From the NCBI GenBank assembly GCA_959597175.1, contig CAUFXM010000006.1, forward strand, positions 56,459-120,458: 64,000 nt of DNA. The letters are read 5' to 3'. Position numbers and translations under genes: made by a program. Positions 50,931 through 59,206 of this stretch are shown here, piece by piece. How positions within the stretch are numbered: position 1 is the first letter of the stretch; each line of letters begins with the position of its first letter. The stretch is from an uncultured Methanomassiliicoccales archaeon (GTDB lineage: Archaea; Thermoplasmatota; Thermoplasmata; Methanomassiliicoccales; Methanomethylophilaceae). Under the pieces are notes generated by a model that saw only the letters and a list, made by a program, of their open reading frames with translations, was not told the DNA's origin and searched no databases.

Positions 50931-52655
50931 GCCTCGTTTCCTGAGGGACCTGAGCAGACCGGTGACGACCCGGGGTCCGTTGGACCAGATGGACCCGGCG
51001 TCCCAGTCCAGGTCCTTCTTGTTGCACACGGTCGAGTTCATCATCCGCGTGCCCTCGTCCTTCGTCTCCCAGAGGCGGGCAAGCCTCTCCTCCTGGTCGG
51101 GGATCGCCATTATCTCGTCGACCCTGTGCATCAGCGAACGGGCGAACTCCGTCCTCTCGGTCCTGTCCCTGAATGCGGCGTCGTCGATCCTTCCTGCTGC
51201 GTGCTCGCAGCGTGCCAGCTCGATGGCCGCATCGTACGAGATCTCGGCTATGTCGTCCCTGGACATCCACTTCGTCTCGTAGGACAGGACGTGCTTCCAC
51301 GACGGGTTGTCCAGCAGGCGCCTGTGGTCCTCCAGCGTGCGGGCCCTCAGGCTGTACCCCCACTTCTCCGGCTCCTCGAACACCCTGCTCCCGGGATCCA
51401 CGAAGGGTGCGAACGGGGCGTTGTAGATGAACAGCCCGTCTTCCCTCCCCACCAGGCCCCAGAGCCTCTCCGAGGCCCTGACGCTGTCCATGGCGGACTC
51501 CCTGTCCTGGAAGGGAAGGCCGTTCATGTAGAACAGGTCGAACCTGAAGCACCCGTTATCGAACGCGGCCGGTATCGTCCTCTCTATGGCCTCGTTGGTG
51601 TATCCCTTGCCCAGGGCCAGCCTGACCTTCTCGTCGTGCGAGTCCGGTGAGAACTCGATGGACCAGCCGCCCTCGAACGAGCGGTCTATCTCCCTGAAGT
51701 ACTCGGGCGTGGCACCGTTGAACAGCTCGATGACCACATGGTTGCGGATGCGGCGCTCGCGGCACTCCTTGAGGAACCTCTCAGCGTAGCCCATGCTGTG
51801 CTGCCTCAGGTCCCCCACTATGAAAACAGGGGTGTCCAGGTACGACTGGATGGTGTCTATGTCCTCGGCCAGCTTCTCCGGGCTGCGGAATGCGGGCCTG
51901 CGCCTGCAGACCACCTTCCCGTTGGCGAAGTTGGATCCGCCGCACTCCGCGCAGTTTATGCTGCACCCTCTGACAGTGAACGCCGATGTCAGTGGCAGCC
52001 TGTCCCATCCGAACCACGGCAGGGCACCCTTGATGTCCCTGTTCCTGAGGACGCTCTTTATCATGGTGCCGTAGTCGAACATGACCTCGTCCAGGCTCTC
52101 GAGGGAATATGTGAGCCCGTTGTCGTGGATGCGCCCCTCGCGGTCCTTCCAGACAAGGTTCGGGACGCCCGACAGGTCGTCCCCGCGGGACAGCGCCTCC
52201 ATCATCCTGACCGTCGGGACCTCCGTCGTGTCCCCTCTCATGACCAGGTCGATCTCCGGCCTCCGGATGAGCTCGTCGGCGAAGTAGGACGACGTCAGCC
52301 CGCCGAACTCCACCTTGGCGTCGGGATGGTGCTTCTTGACCAGCTTGGCAAGCTCGATGGCCCCGTGCGCATGGGGCATCCAGTGCAGGTCTATCGCGAA
52401 GACGTCCGCGTCCAGCTTCCTTATGCGCTCCTCCGCGTCGAACTTCTCGCTCTGGAGCATCTGGACCGCAATGTTCACTATGCGGGTCCTGAAACCGGCA
52501 GCCTCCAGATGGGAGGAGATGGTCATGAACCCTATCGGGTACATCTCGAAGACCGGGGACGACGGTATCACATCGCTCACCGGCCCGTAGAATATCGGCT
52601 TCTTCCTGAAATCGTACACGCTGGGAGCGTGCATGAATATTATGTCTGAGCCCAT
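50919..52655 (-). CDS. B12-binding-domain radical SAM protein
   Basis: The 578-residue protein has an N-terminal cobalamin-binding-like Rossmann domain (PIGFMTISSHLEAAGFRTRI, VFAIDLHWMPHAHGAIELA, VEFGGLTSSYFADEL). A radical SAM domain follows with the cluster motif RGCSINCAECGG (CxxxCxxC, about residue 230). The C-terminal 150 residues are helical. It resembles a subfamily known in Thermoplasmatota (Ta0216-like); the reaction is unknown to me. It is 4 bases downstream of uppS in the leftward operon, so a lipid or polyprenyl-related modification is possible but unproven. Confidence 0.8.
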   Translation of the reverse strand: MGSDIIFMHAPSVYDFRKKPIFYGPVSDVIPSSPVFEMYPIGFMTISSHLEAAGFRTRIVNIAVQMLQSEKFDAEERIRKLDADVFAIDLHWMPHAHGAIELAKLVKKHHPDAKVEFGGLTSSYFADELIRRPEIDLVMRGDTTEVPTVRMMEALSRGDDLSGVPNLVWKDREGRIHDNGLTYSLESLDEVMFDYGTMIKSVLRNRDIKGALPWFGWDRLPLTSAFTVRGCSINCAECGGSNFANGKVVCRRRPAFRSPEKLAEDIDTIQSYLDTPVFIVGDLRQHSMGYAERFLKECRERRIRNHVVIELFNGATPEYFREIDRSFEGGWSIEFSPDSHDEKVRLALGKGYTNEAIERTIPAAFDNGCFRFDLFYMNGLPFQDRESAMDSVRASERLWGLVGREDGLFIYNAPFAPFVDPGSRVFEEPEKWGYSLRARTLEDHRRLLDNPSWKHVLSYETKWMSRDDIAEISYDAAIELARCEHAAGRIDDAAFRDRTERTEFARSLMHRVDEIMAIPDQEERLARLWETKDEGTRMMNSTVCNKKDLDWDAGSIWSNGPRVVTGLLRSLRKRGSSP

Positions 52656-52659
52656 GGGA

Positions 52660-53439
52660 TCACCTGCCGAAGCGCCTCTTGCGCTGCTGGTACGTCCTTA
52701 TCGCGCGCAGGAAGTCGATGTGCCTGAAACCCGGCCAGTATACGTCGGTGAAGTAGAGCTCCGAGTACGCCATCTGCCAGAGAAGGAAGTTGGACACCCT
52801 CACTTCCCCGGATGTGCGAAGGACCAGGTCCGGATCGGGCTGCCCGGTGGTGGACACATAGCGGGATATCAGCCCCTCGTCGATGTCGTCGATGGATATC
52901 TTCCCGTCCACGGCATCGCCTGCGATCCTGCGGACCGCGTTGGCGATGTCCTGTCTTCCACTGTAGGCTATCGCCATGTTGAGGCAGTTGTCGGTGTAGC
53001 CGCCCGTCCTCTGGAGGGCGTACTCCGCCGCCTTCACGACGTTCTCGGGCAGCATCGACATGTCGCCTATCACCTTGATGGCGACCCTCTTCTCGTGGAC
53101 CTCCGGGTCATCAGCGAAGTCGTACAGCGACTGCTCCAGCAGCTCCATGAGGTATGCGACCTCGTCCTCCGCCCGACCGAAGTTCTCGGTGGAGAAGGCG
53201 TAGACCGTCATGATGTGGATGTCGAGATCCAGGCACCAGTGCAACACCTCTTCCAGCTTCTTCCTGCCGAGCTTGTGGCCCTCCATCGGATCCGCGCCCA
53301 GGACCTCCTCCGCGTACCTGCGGTTGCCGTCCATGATGATGGCGATGTGCCTGGGCATCTCGCCGGAGGCCACCTCCCTCTCGATCATGGACTCGTAGGT
53401 CGAGTAGGCCCTGTCCGTGATCAGGCGGGGTACTTCCAT
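52660..53439 (-). CDS. uppS: cis-Prenyltransferase (undecaprenyl/decaprenyl diphosphate synthase type)
   Basis: The 259-residue enzyme has the signature HIAIIMDGNRRYAEEVLG with the catalytic Asp, YAFSTENFGRAEDEV, and the C-terminal LVLRTSGEVRVSNFLLWQMA. It extends allylic diphosphates in cis to make the lipid carriers for glycan synthesis. ATG 53439 follows the marker 11 gene stop at 53444 by 4 bases. Confidence 0.92.
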   Translation of the reverse strand: MEVPRLITDRAYSTYESMIEREVASGEMPRHIAIIMDGNRRYAEEVLGADPMEGHKLGRKKLEEVLHWCLDLDIHIMTVYAFSTENFGRAEDEVAYLMELLEQSLYDFADDPEVHEKRVAIKVIGDMSMLPENVVKAAEYALQRTGGYTDNCLNMAIAYSGRQDIANAVRRIAGDAVDGKISIDDIDEGLISRYVSTTGQPDPDLVLRTSGEVRVSNFLLWQMAYSELYFTDVYWPGFRHIDFLRAIRTYQQRKRRFGR

Positions 53440-53443
53440 CGGA

Positions 53444-54394
53444 TCACTCGAAGTCCTCGGGTATGCCCGCGGATTTCTCTCCGAGGTCGAAGCATCCGAT
53501 TGCGGCCACCGCTCCGATGACACCCTTCGTGCCGGTGACGCTGATGATCTGGACCCCGTTCTCCCCGGCGACCCTGATGGCGTCGTCGGTGGTGTACAGG
53601 ACGGACTTGCAGCTCCACCCGAAGTCCCTGAGCGCGTCCGGGACCTTGAGTCCCTGGAAGACGGTGATGACCGCGTCCTCGGAGTACGACTCGGCTCTGA
53701 TGAAGTCTACCGCGTACTCGATCAACGCGGGGATGTCCTGCTCCCTGACTGCGAACGAGACGGCGGTGGAGCAGCAGTTCGTGGTCTTGTTGGGGACCTT
53801 CGGATTCAGCTGGATGATCTTGTGCTCGATGAAATGGCCTATGGGGCAGCGGGTCCCCATCTTGAGGGCCGCCACCCAGGATGCCCCCTGCTCCTTGGTG
53901 TCCGTGTCGTCGATCCCTATGATCACCCTGACCATCTTGGGGGTGATGATGTCCACATGCGCCCTGTGGGCGCCTCCGATGGTGAAGTCGTCCGGGTACT
54001 CCGTGCGGATGACGTCGGAGCACTGGGGTATGCAGGCCCCTATGCCCACGGAGGCGCCGGCGATCCCGTACCACGTGGTGCGGACCTCGTCGCCCTCCAC
54101 CTTCAGAGCCATGAGCCCCTGGCCGCCCACATCCGCGGACACGGGACCGAAATGCAGCTCCCTCTCGCCTATGACCGTGTCCATCACGATCATGTTGGAC
54201 TCCATGCGGATGCTCTCGATGACGCCCTTCGTACGGCGCCTGTTGACGATGTCCCACTCGCCGGGACCCTTCGCCTCGCACTTCTCGATGACCTGCGCCC
54301 TGCCATGCTCCTCGTCGACCAGGGTGTAGAAGCCGCGGCAGAACATCGACCCGTACTTCTCGCGCACCTGGTCCGGCCTCAGTACCTGAACCAT
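53444..54394 (-). CDS. Methanogenesis marker protein 11-like
   Basis: The 316-residue protein contains VRVIIGIDDTDTKEQGASWV, a TiaS-like IDDTD motif as found in methanogenesis marker 11, then NCCSTAVSFAVREQDIPALI and VISVTGTKGVIGAVAAIGCFD. The family is restricted to methanogens and their relatives, and its function is not settled; the motif resembles agmatinylcytidine synthetase, so an ATP- or RNA-linked reaction is possible. It is between kptA and uppS with gaps of 2-4 bases, so cotranscription is likely. Identity rests on the motif and length, hence moderate confidence. Confidence 0.72.
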   Translation of the reverse strand: MVQVLRPDQVREKYGSMFCRGFYTLVDEEHGRAQVIEKCEAKGPGEWDIVNRRRTKGVIESIRMESNMIVMDTVIGERELHFGPVSADVGGQGLMALKVEGDEVRTTWYGIAGASVGIGACIPQCSDVIRTEYPDDFTIGGAHRAHVDIITPKMVRVIIGIDDTDTKEQGASWVAALKMGTRCPIGHFIEHKIIQLNPKVPNKTTNCCSTAVSFAVREQDIPALIEYAVDFIRAESYSEDAVITVFQGLKVPDALRDFGWSCKSVLYTTDDAIRVAGENGVQIISVTGTKGVIGAVAAIGCFDLGEKSAGIPEDFE

Positions 54395-54396
54395 GA

Positions 54397-55053
54397 TCAA
54401 TCATCCTCCTCCGTGTCCCAATCCTCCGGATCCGCGATGTCTATGGCATCGGCTGGCACGCTCCTGCACAGGAACACCGTCTTCGCCGCCCTGCCTATGT
54501 CGGAACCGAGTTCCATGCATACCCCGGTGTCGATCACGAGGATCACCGGATCCTCCGTCCTGACGGAACCTGCCCTGAGAGCGTCCCTGTAGGTCAGCGA
54601 CAGATGGACCATCGCACGGTCTGACGGGAATATCCCCGACTCCAGTATGAGCTCCGCCTCCTCCGGGGTGGCGGGGTAGAACAGCTCGTCGGGTATGTTC
54701 TCACAGTCCAGCCTTATGTCGAGCGGGATGGTGTGGCCGTATGTGGCCCTGATCTTCCCGCCGGAGATGACGTACCTGCCCTTGGGATCTGTGTCGACCA
54801 GGGCCTCTATGTGCCTGGACCTGAGCCAGTTCATGCGGGGGTTGCGCTCGCGTATCTTGGCCATCACGTCCCTGAGGTCCACGTTGCCACGGGAATCCAT
54901 CTCGAGTCCGAACTTCCCGTGCCTCAGTATGGCGGCCAGCGTCCTGCCGATCTTCTCGACCTCGTAGTCGGACATGATGAACTTGCCCTCCTCGCCGCAC
55001 AGCGGACACCTCTCGTCCCTGAAGTACCCGTGCTCCTCGCACTCCCTTATCAT
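54397..55053 (-). CDS. kptA: RNA 2'-phosphotransferase (Tpt1/KptA)
   Basis: The 218-residue protein begins with a zinc-ribbon-like CEEHGYFRDERCPLCGEEG, as in archaeal KptA. The catalytic domain follows: KIGRTLAAILRHGKFGLEMDSRGNVDL, RSRHIEALVDTDPKGRYVI, and IRATYGHTIPL. KptA removes a 2'-phosphate from RNA using NAD. In archaea its natural role is unclear. The start overlaps the folD stop by 4 bases. Confidence 0.9.
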   Translation of the reverse strand: MIRECEEHGYFRDERCPLCGEEGKFIMSDYEVEKIGRTLAAILRHGKFGLEMDSRGNVDLRDVMAKIRERNPRMNWLRSRHIEALVDTDPKGRYVISGGKIRATYGHTIPLDIRLDCENIPDELFYPATPEEAELILESGIFPSDRAMVHLSLTYRDALRAGSVRTEDPVILVIDTGVCMELGSDIGRAAKTVFLCRSVPADAIDIADPEDWDTEEDD

Positions 55054-55931
55054 CTTACCACCTTCTCAGCCGCCCTTACGGCATTGGCCATGAGCATGCA
55101 TATCGTCATGGGGCCGACCCCTCCGGGAACCGGGGTGATGTACGAGGCCTTCTCCCTGACGGCCTCGAAGTCCACATCGCCCACCAGCCTGCTGCCCTTG
55201 GGGTGCGTCGGATCCTCTACCCTGTTGGTCCCCACGTCTATCACCACGGCGCCCTCGCGGACCATGTCCGCCGTGATGAAACGGGGCCTTCCGATGGCCA
55301 CTATGAGTATGTCCGCGGACCTGGTGATGTCGGCCAGGCCCTCGGTCCTGGAATGGACCACCGTCACGGTCGAGTCGGCACCGGGGCCCTTCTGCATCAT
55401 CATCGCTGCCATGGGCTTCCCGACGATGTTGCTGCGGCCGACCACGACCACATGCTTACCTGCCGTATCGACACCGGATCTGACCAGCATCTGCTGGACT
55501 CCCGCTGGCGTCGCTGGGAGGAAGTCGGGATCGCCGATGAGCATCCTCCCAACGTTGGAGGGATGGAAGCAGTCCACGTCTTTGGACGGGTCTATCGCGT
55601 CTATCACGGCCTGCTCGTCGATGTGCCCGGGCAGTGGGAGCTGCACCAGATACCCGTGTATGCCGGGATCGGAGTTCAGCTCCGCCACCTTGGCCAGGAG
55701 CTCCTCCTGGGTAGTCTCCGCGGGCATGATTATCGTCTCGGACCTCATCCCGAGCTGCTCGCACATCTCGCCCTTCTTCCTGACGTAGACCTGCGATGCG
55801 GGGTCGTCGCCAACCAGCACAACAGCGAGACCCGGGACGACGCCTCTGGCCTTCAGGGCGTCGATCCTCTGTCTGAGCTCCCCGTAGATCTCCTCCGAGA
55901 CCTCCTTGCCGAGGATGAGTTTGGCCGTCAT
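55050..55931 (-). CDS. folD: Bifunctional methylene-tetrahydrofolate dehydrogenase/cyclohydrolase
   Basis: The 293-residue protein contains VYVRKKGEMCEQLGM with the catalytic lysine, VQLPLPGHIDEQAVIDAI, VVVVGRSNIVGKPMA for NADP, and SYITPVPGGVGPMTICML. FolD links 5,10-methylene-THF and 10-formyl-THF. Presence in a methanogen, which also uses tetrahydromethanopterin, points to a separate folate C1 pool. It heads the leftward operon folD-kptA-mmp11-uppS-radical SAM. Confidence 0.93.
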   Translation of the reverse strand: MTAKLILGKEVSEEIYGELRQRIDALKARGVVPGLAVVLVGDDPASQVYVRKKGEMCEQLGMRSETIIMPAETTQEELLAKVAELNSDPGIHGYLVQLPLPGHIDEQAVIDAIDPSKDVDCFHPSNVGRMLIGDPDFLPATPAGVQQMLVRSGVDTAGKHVVVVGRSNIVGKPMAAMMMQKGPGADSTVTVVHSRTEGLADITRSADILIVAIGRPRFITADMVREGAVVIDVGTNRVEDPTHPKGSRLVGDVDFEAVREKASYITPVPGGVGPMTICMLMANAVRAAEKVVR

Positions 55932-55961
55932 CTTTAGCACCTCTGCGTCCAAATGTCCCTA

Positions 55962-55976
55962 TGATATTATAGTTAT
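55962..55976. promoter_or_regulatory. AT-rich box between folD and the ferredoxin-like gene
   Basis: TGATATTATAGTTAT lies 31-45 bases before the folD ATG on the minus strand and 32-46 bases before the small gene at 56008 on the plus strand. It could serve as box A for either or both. Confidence 0.4.
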
Positions 55977-56007
55977 CTAGCGCGGCCATCGGCCATCACG
56001 AACGTTG

Positions 56008-56115
56008 ATGCCGTCGGGAGACGCCTGCACCGGATGCGGGCACTGCAACGACGCCTGCCCGTTCCACGTGGACCAAGTGTCGAGGATGGCGGAGATCAGG
56101 TCGTTCTTCGACTGA
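56008..56115 (+). CDS. 35-residue ferredoxin-like microprotein
   Basis: A 35-codon frame from ATG 56008 encodes MPSGDACTGCGHCNDACPFH, then VDQVSRMAEIRSFFD. CxxCxxCxxxCP is a full 4Fe-4S binding motif, in a peptide too short for a normal two-cluster ferredoxin. A strong GC hairpin follows the stop by 6 bases, and an AT-rich box precedes the gene, so it looks like an independent transcription unit. It may be a real single-cluster peptide or the remaining tail of a larger ferredoxin-domain gene; a stop codon 30 bases upstream in frame limits any extension. Confidence 0.55.
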   Translation: MPSGDACTGCGHCNDACPFHVDQVSRMAEIRSFFD

Positions 56116-56121
56116 AACCCC

Positions 56122-56142
56122 GGCCCCGCCAGAAGCGGGGCC
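56122..56142 (+). terminator. GC-rich hairpin after the ferredoxin-like gene
   Basis: GGCCCCGC (56122-56129) and GCGGGGCC (56135-56142) pair perfectly around CAGAA. The hairpin is placed immediately after the stop of the 35-residue gene; a long U-run is absent. Confidence 0.5.
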
Positions 56143-56236
56143 GAACCCGTATTCTACCTAGGGCTCCATAGAGTCATTCGACATCGCTCAAATCGTGCCC
56201 GCGGATAACGTGCCGAAGACATTCGGAGCATCGGAC

Positions 56237-57031
56237 ATGCCATCGACATACGCTCATTACAGGTTCGGGAAGGACGTCCTCGGAAGACTCGGAGGGGACA
56301 TCGGGAAGGTCGCCGAGGACCACCGCGGGATCTACGACATCGGACTCCATGGCCCGGACATCCTGTTCTACCACGACGCCCTGCACAGGAACCCCGTCAG
56401 CCAGAGGGGGTTCGACATGCACGACAGACCGGGTCGTGAGTTCTTCGGACCCGCCAGGGATACGCTGGCAGGCCTTGATGACCGTGACTCCGGCAGGGCG
56501 TACCTTTTCGGGTTCGTCTGCCACTTCGCGCTCGACAGCGGTTGCCACCCGTACATCGAAGAAGCCATCAACGAGACCGGCCTGGCCCATACCAAGATCG
56601 AAGGGGAGTTCGACAGGATGCTGCTCGAAATCGATGGCAAGGATCCCGTCAGACAGGACCTGTCAGCCCACATCCGCCCCACCGACGCCGACTGCGCCGT
56701 CATTTCGAGGTTCCTGGGGGTGACCCCGGATGAGGTCTCCCGCTCCCTTTCCGACATGAGGAAGTACAACGAGCTCTTGCTCTGCCCAGGAAAGCTGAAG
56801 AGACGCCTGGTCGAAAGGAAGCTCAGGCAGACCGGGAACTACGACGACATGATCGGCCTCGTCCTGAACCTCGAGGGCGACCCCCGCTGCGACGGGACCA
56901 ACTCGGAGCTCATGGGACTTTACGACGAGTGCGTGGGGCTGGCAGTGGACCTCATCCAGGGGCTTGACGCGTACCTCTCCGGGAACGGGGATCTGCCTCA
57001 GCGTTTCGACAGGACGTTCGGCGCGGAGTGA
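56237..57031 (+). CDS. Zinc-dependent phospholipase C-like protein
   Basis: The 264-residue protein begins MPSTYAHYRFGKDVLGRL and has HGPDILFYHDALH and GFVCHFALDSGCHPYIEEAI, the His/Asp zinc-site motifs of the PF00882 zinc-dependent PLC family. There is no signal peptide, so unlike bacterial secreted PLC it is probably cytosolic; the archaeal members have unknown substrates. ATG 56237 aligns with the family N-terminus. Its stop overlaps the GTG of the next gene. Confidence 0.82.
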   Translation: MPSTYAHYRFGKDVLGRLGGDIGKVAEDHRGIYDIGLHGPDILFYHDALHRNPVSQRGFDMHDRPGREFFGPARDTLAGLDDRDSGRAYLFGFVCHFALDSGCHPYIEEAINETGLAHTKIEGEFDRMLLEIDGKDPVRQDLSAHIRPTDADCAVISRFLGVTPDEVSRSLSDMRKYNELLLCPGKLKRRLVERKLRQTGNYDDMIGLVLNLEGDPRCDGTNSELMGLYDECVGLAVDLIQGLDAYLSGNGDLPQRFDRTFGAE

Positions 57032-58326
57032 TCCCCTTGCAGACGAAGCTCACCGCGACCGAGAGGTCGTGGGTACTCTACGACGTGGGGAATTCGGCGT
57101 TCACGCTGATGCTGTCCACGATCATCCCGATCTACTTCAACTCGGTCGCCGAGGGCGATCTGTCATCGGTCGACTACCTTGCGTACTGGGGTTACGCGGC
57201 GTCGCTCGCCACGATCGTTTGCGCTCTTCTCGGCCCGGTTCTCGGAGCTGTCGCGGACCGCCGCGGGATGAAGATCAGGCTGTTCGCGTGCGCACTGGCG
57301 GTCGGCGTCGTGGGATGCTCCCTCCTCGGATTCGTCAACGGCTGGCTCGCCTTCCTGGCTGTGCTGGTCATCACCAGGCTCGGGTACTCCCTCAGCCTGG
57401 TGTTCTACGACTCCATGCTCGTCGACGTCACCACTGCGGGGAACATGCACCGCGTCTCCGCCTCCGGATACGCCTGGGGATACATCGGCAGCTGCGTCCC
57501 ATTCGTCGTCTGCCTGGTCCTGATCCTCGGATGCGACTCGTTCGGCATGACGATGGGATCGGCCATGACCGTGTCGCTGGTCTTCATCGCGCTGTGGTGG
57601 GTGGCCGCAACCATACCCCTGCTCAGGAGATACAGACAGGTCCACTACCTCGACGGTCCCAGGGAGGGCGCGTTCAGGACCCTGGCCGCAACCATAAGGA
57701 ACGCCAGGTCCGAGAAGAAGGCGTTCATGTTCCTCATCGCGTTCTTCTTCTTCATCGACGGGGTCTACACGATCATCGAGATGGCCACCGCATACGGGCA
57801 GGCGATCGGACTTGACAGCACCATGCTGCTGGTTGCGCTTCTCGTGACCCAGATCGTCGCATTCCCGTGCACCCTGATATTCGGAAGGGTCGCAGGGGAT
57901 GGGAACACGCTCAGGCTGCTGGCAGTCTGCATCGCGGCCTACATATGCATCACCGTCTACGCCACCACGATGACCTCCATCGGCCAGTTCTTCCTGCTCG
58001 CGGTCGCGGTCGGGATGTTCCAGGGAGGGATACAGGCGATATCCAGATCATACCTGTCCAAGATCATCCCGCCGGAGAGGTCCGGGGAGTTCTTCGGACT
58101 CATGGACATCTTCGGGAAGGGAGCTTCCTTCATGGGCACCTTCATGGTCTCTGCCATCAGCCAGGCGACCGGCCAGATGTCCCTCGGGATCCTCTCGCTG
58201 GTTGTGCTGTTCGTTGTGGGCCTTGCGCTTCTGTGGAGGATGTCCCTGATACCTGATCCCACCCGGGTGGAACCGGGCATCGGCGTCTCAGGGGAGGCGC
58301 GACTCCGGAAGGATTGCCAGAACTGA
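57028..58326 (+). CDS. MFS transporter, UMF1/Atg22-like
   Basis: The 432-residue protein has twelve helices. The N-terminal RSWVLYDVGNSAFTLMLSTIIPIYF is characteristic of the UMF1 family, related to the vacuolar amino acid effluxer Atg22. GGIQAISRSYLSKIIPPERSGEFFGLMDIFGKGASFMG is the matching second-half motif. It begins with GTG 57028 overlapping the preceding stop, so it is coupled to the PLC-like gene. Substrate may be amino acids or peptides. Confidence 0.85.
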   Translation: MIPLQTKLTATERSWVLYDVGNSAFTLMLSTIIPIYFNSVAEGDLSSVDYLAYWGYAASLATIVCALLGPVLGAVADRRGMKIRLFACALAVGVVGCSLLGFVNGWLAFLAVLVITRLGYSLSLVFYDSMLVDVTTAGNMHRVSASGYAWGYIGSCVPFVVCLVLILGCDSFGMTMGSAMTVSLVFIALWWVAATIPLLRRYRQVHYLDGPREGAFRTLAATIRNARSEKKAFMFLIAFFFFIDGVYTIIEMATAYGQAIGLDSTMLLVALLVTQIVAFPCTLIFGRVAGDGNTLRLLAVCIAAYICITVYATTMTSIGQFFLLAVAVGMFQGGIQAISRSYLSKIIPPERSGEFFGLMDIFGKGASFMGTFMVSAISQATGQMSLGILSLVVLFVVGLALLWRMSLIPDPTRVEPGIGVSGEARLRKDCQN

Positions 58327-58432
58327 TCAAAAAAACCCCTTTCCATCATACTGATGTTCCGAGGGAATGGTTACTTCGCATGAAAAACCGGAGTTGCGCG
58401 ACTGCATCCCGATGGGCTGGATGTCGGAACCT

Positions 58433-59206
58433 TCAGAATCCGATGACGTCGGCCTCGAATCCCAAGTCCAGGATGCCCTCCAGGACCGTGCGGACGTTGT
58501 CTGCGTTGCCCTGCACCCATCCACGATCCATCGGCCCCCCGTCCCTGGTCTCCACCATGTGCCAGGTATGCGTCGCCAGGACCATGTGGGACCTCCCACG
58601 GGCCATGTCGACGTAGTCCTGCGGGATCCTTTTCCCCTCGTGCATCGGCCAGAGATAGGCGGCTATGACCTTGCCCCGTGAATCCCTCGCCTTTGGGACC
58701 GGATGCTCCGTCAGCCCGTGAATCGGATACGGGTCAGACGACCCGCCGACCTCCGTGTACATGGAGGAGTCATGGAGGATCCCCATCGAACGAACGGAAT
58801 CCAGAACATTCCCGTCGGCGGACATGTACGGGGCGCGGAAGCACGTGGGCTTTGAGACACTGTCCTCCACCGCGATGAAACCCCTCTCCAGCACCTCCCG
58901 GACGTCCGGGACGATGCCCGTCTCCCTCCCGGTCAGGTCCTCGTGGTCGTATCCGTGGAGGCCGATGCAGTGCCCGGAGAGCACCGAGCACTCCGTCATC
59001 TCCGCCGTACGTCCCTCCACAAAGAAGGTCCCGCGGATCCCCAGGTCATCCAGCAGATCGGCGAGAACCGCCATCCCCCTCTCGGAGGAGGAGAACCTGG
59101 GCGCCGTGCCGGACCCGCGGTCGATGGACCCGGCCGCCGCCGTCCCGGGGACCGGGATGTTGGCGTCGCGGTCGGCGTCCACCGTGAAGTACAGTTTCGG
59201 CCTCAT
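58433..59206 (-). CDS. Polysaccharide deacetylase-family protein
   Basis: The 257-residue protein has the NodB-fold metal motif elements: FTVDADRDANIPV (first Asp), IGLHGYDHEDLTGRE (His-x3-His), CFRAPYMSADGNVL and HMVLATHTWHM. It lacks a signal peptide, so it may act in the cytosol on a sugar or amide substrate. It is the last gene of the leftward AMP-salvage operon and overlaps the AMP phosphorylase stop by 4 bases. Its link to the pathway is unknown. A T-run (plus-strand A7 at 58329-58335) follows on its strand and may end transcription. Confidence 0.8.
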   Translation of the reverse strand: MRPKLYFTVDADRDANIPVPGTAAAGSIDRGSGTAPRFSSSERGMAVLADLLDDLGIRGTFFVEGRTAEMTECSVLSGHCIGLHGYDHEDLTGRETGIVPDVREVLERGFIAVEDSVSKPTCFRAPYMSADGNVLDSVRSMGILHDSSMYTEVGGSSDPYPIHGLTEHPVPKARDSRGKVIAAYLWPMHEGKRIPQDYVDMARGRSHMVLATHTWHMVETRDGGPMDRGWVQGNADNVRTVLEGILDLGFEADVIGF

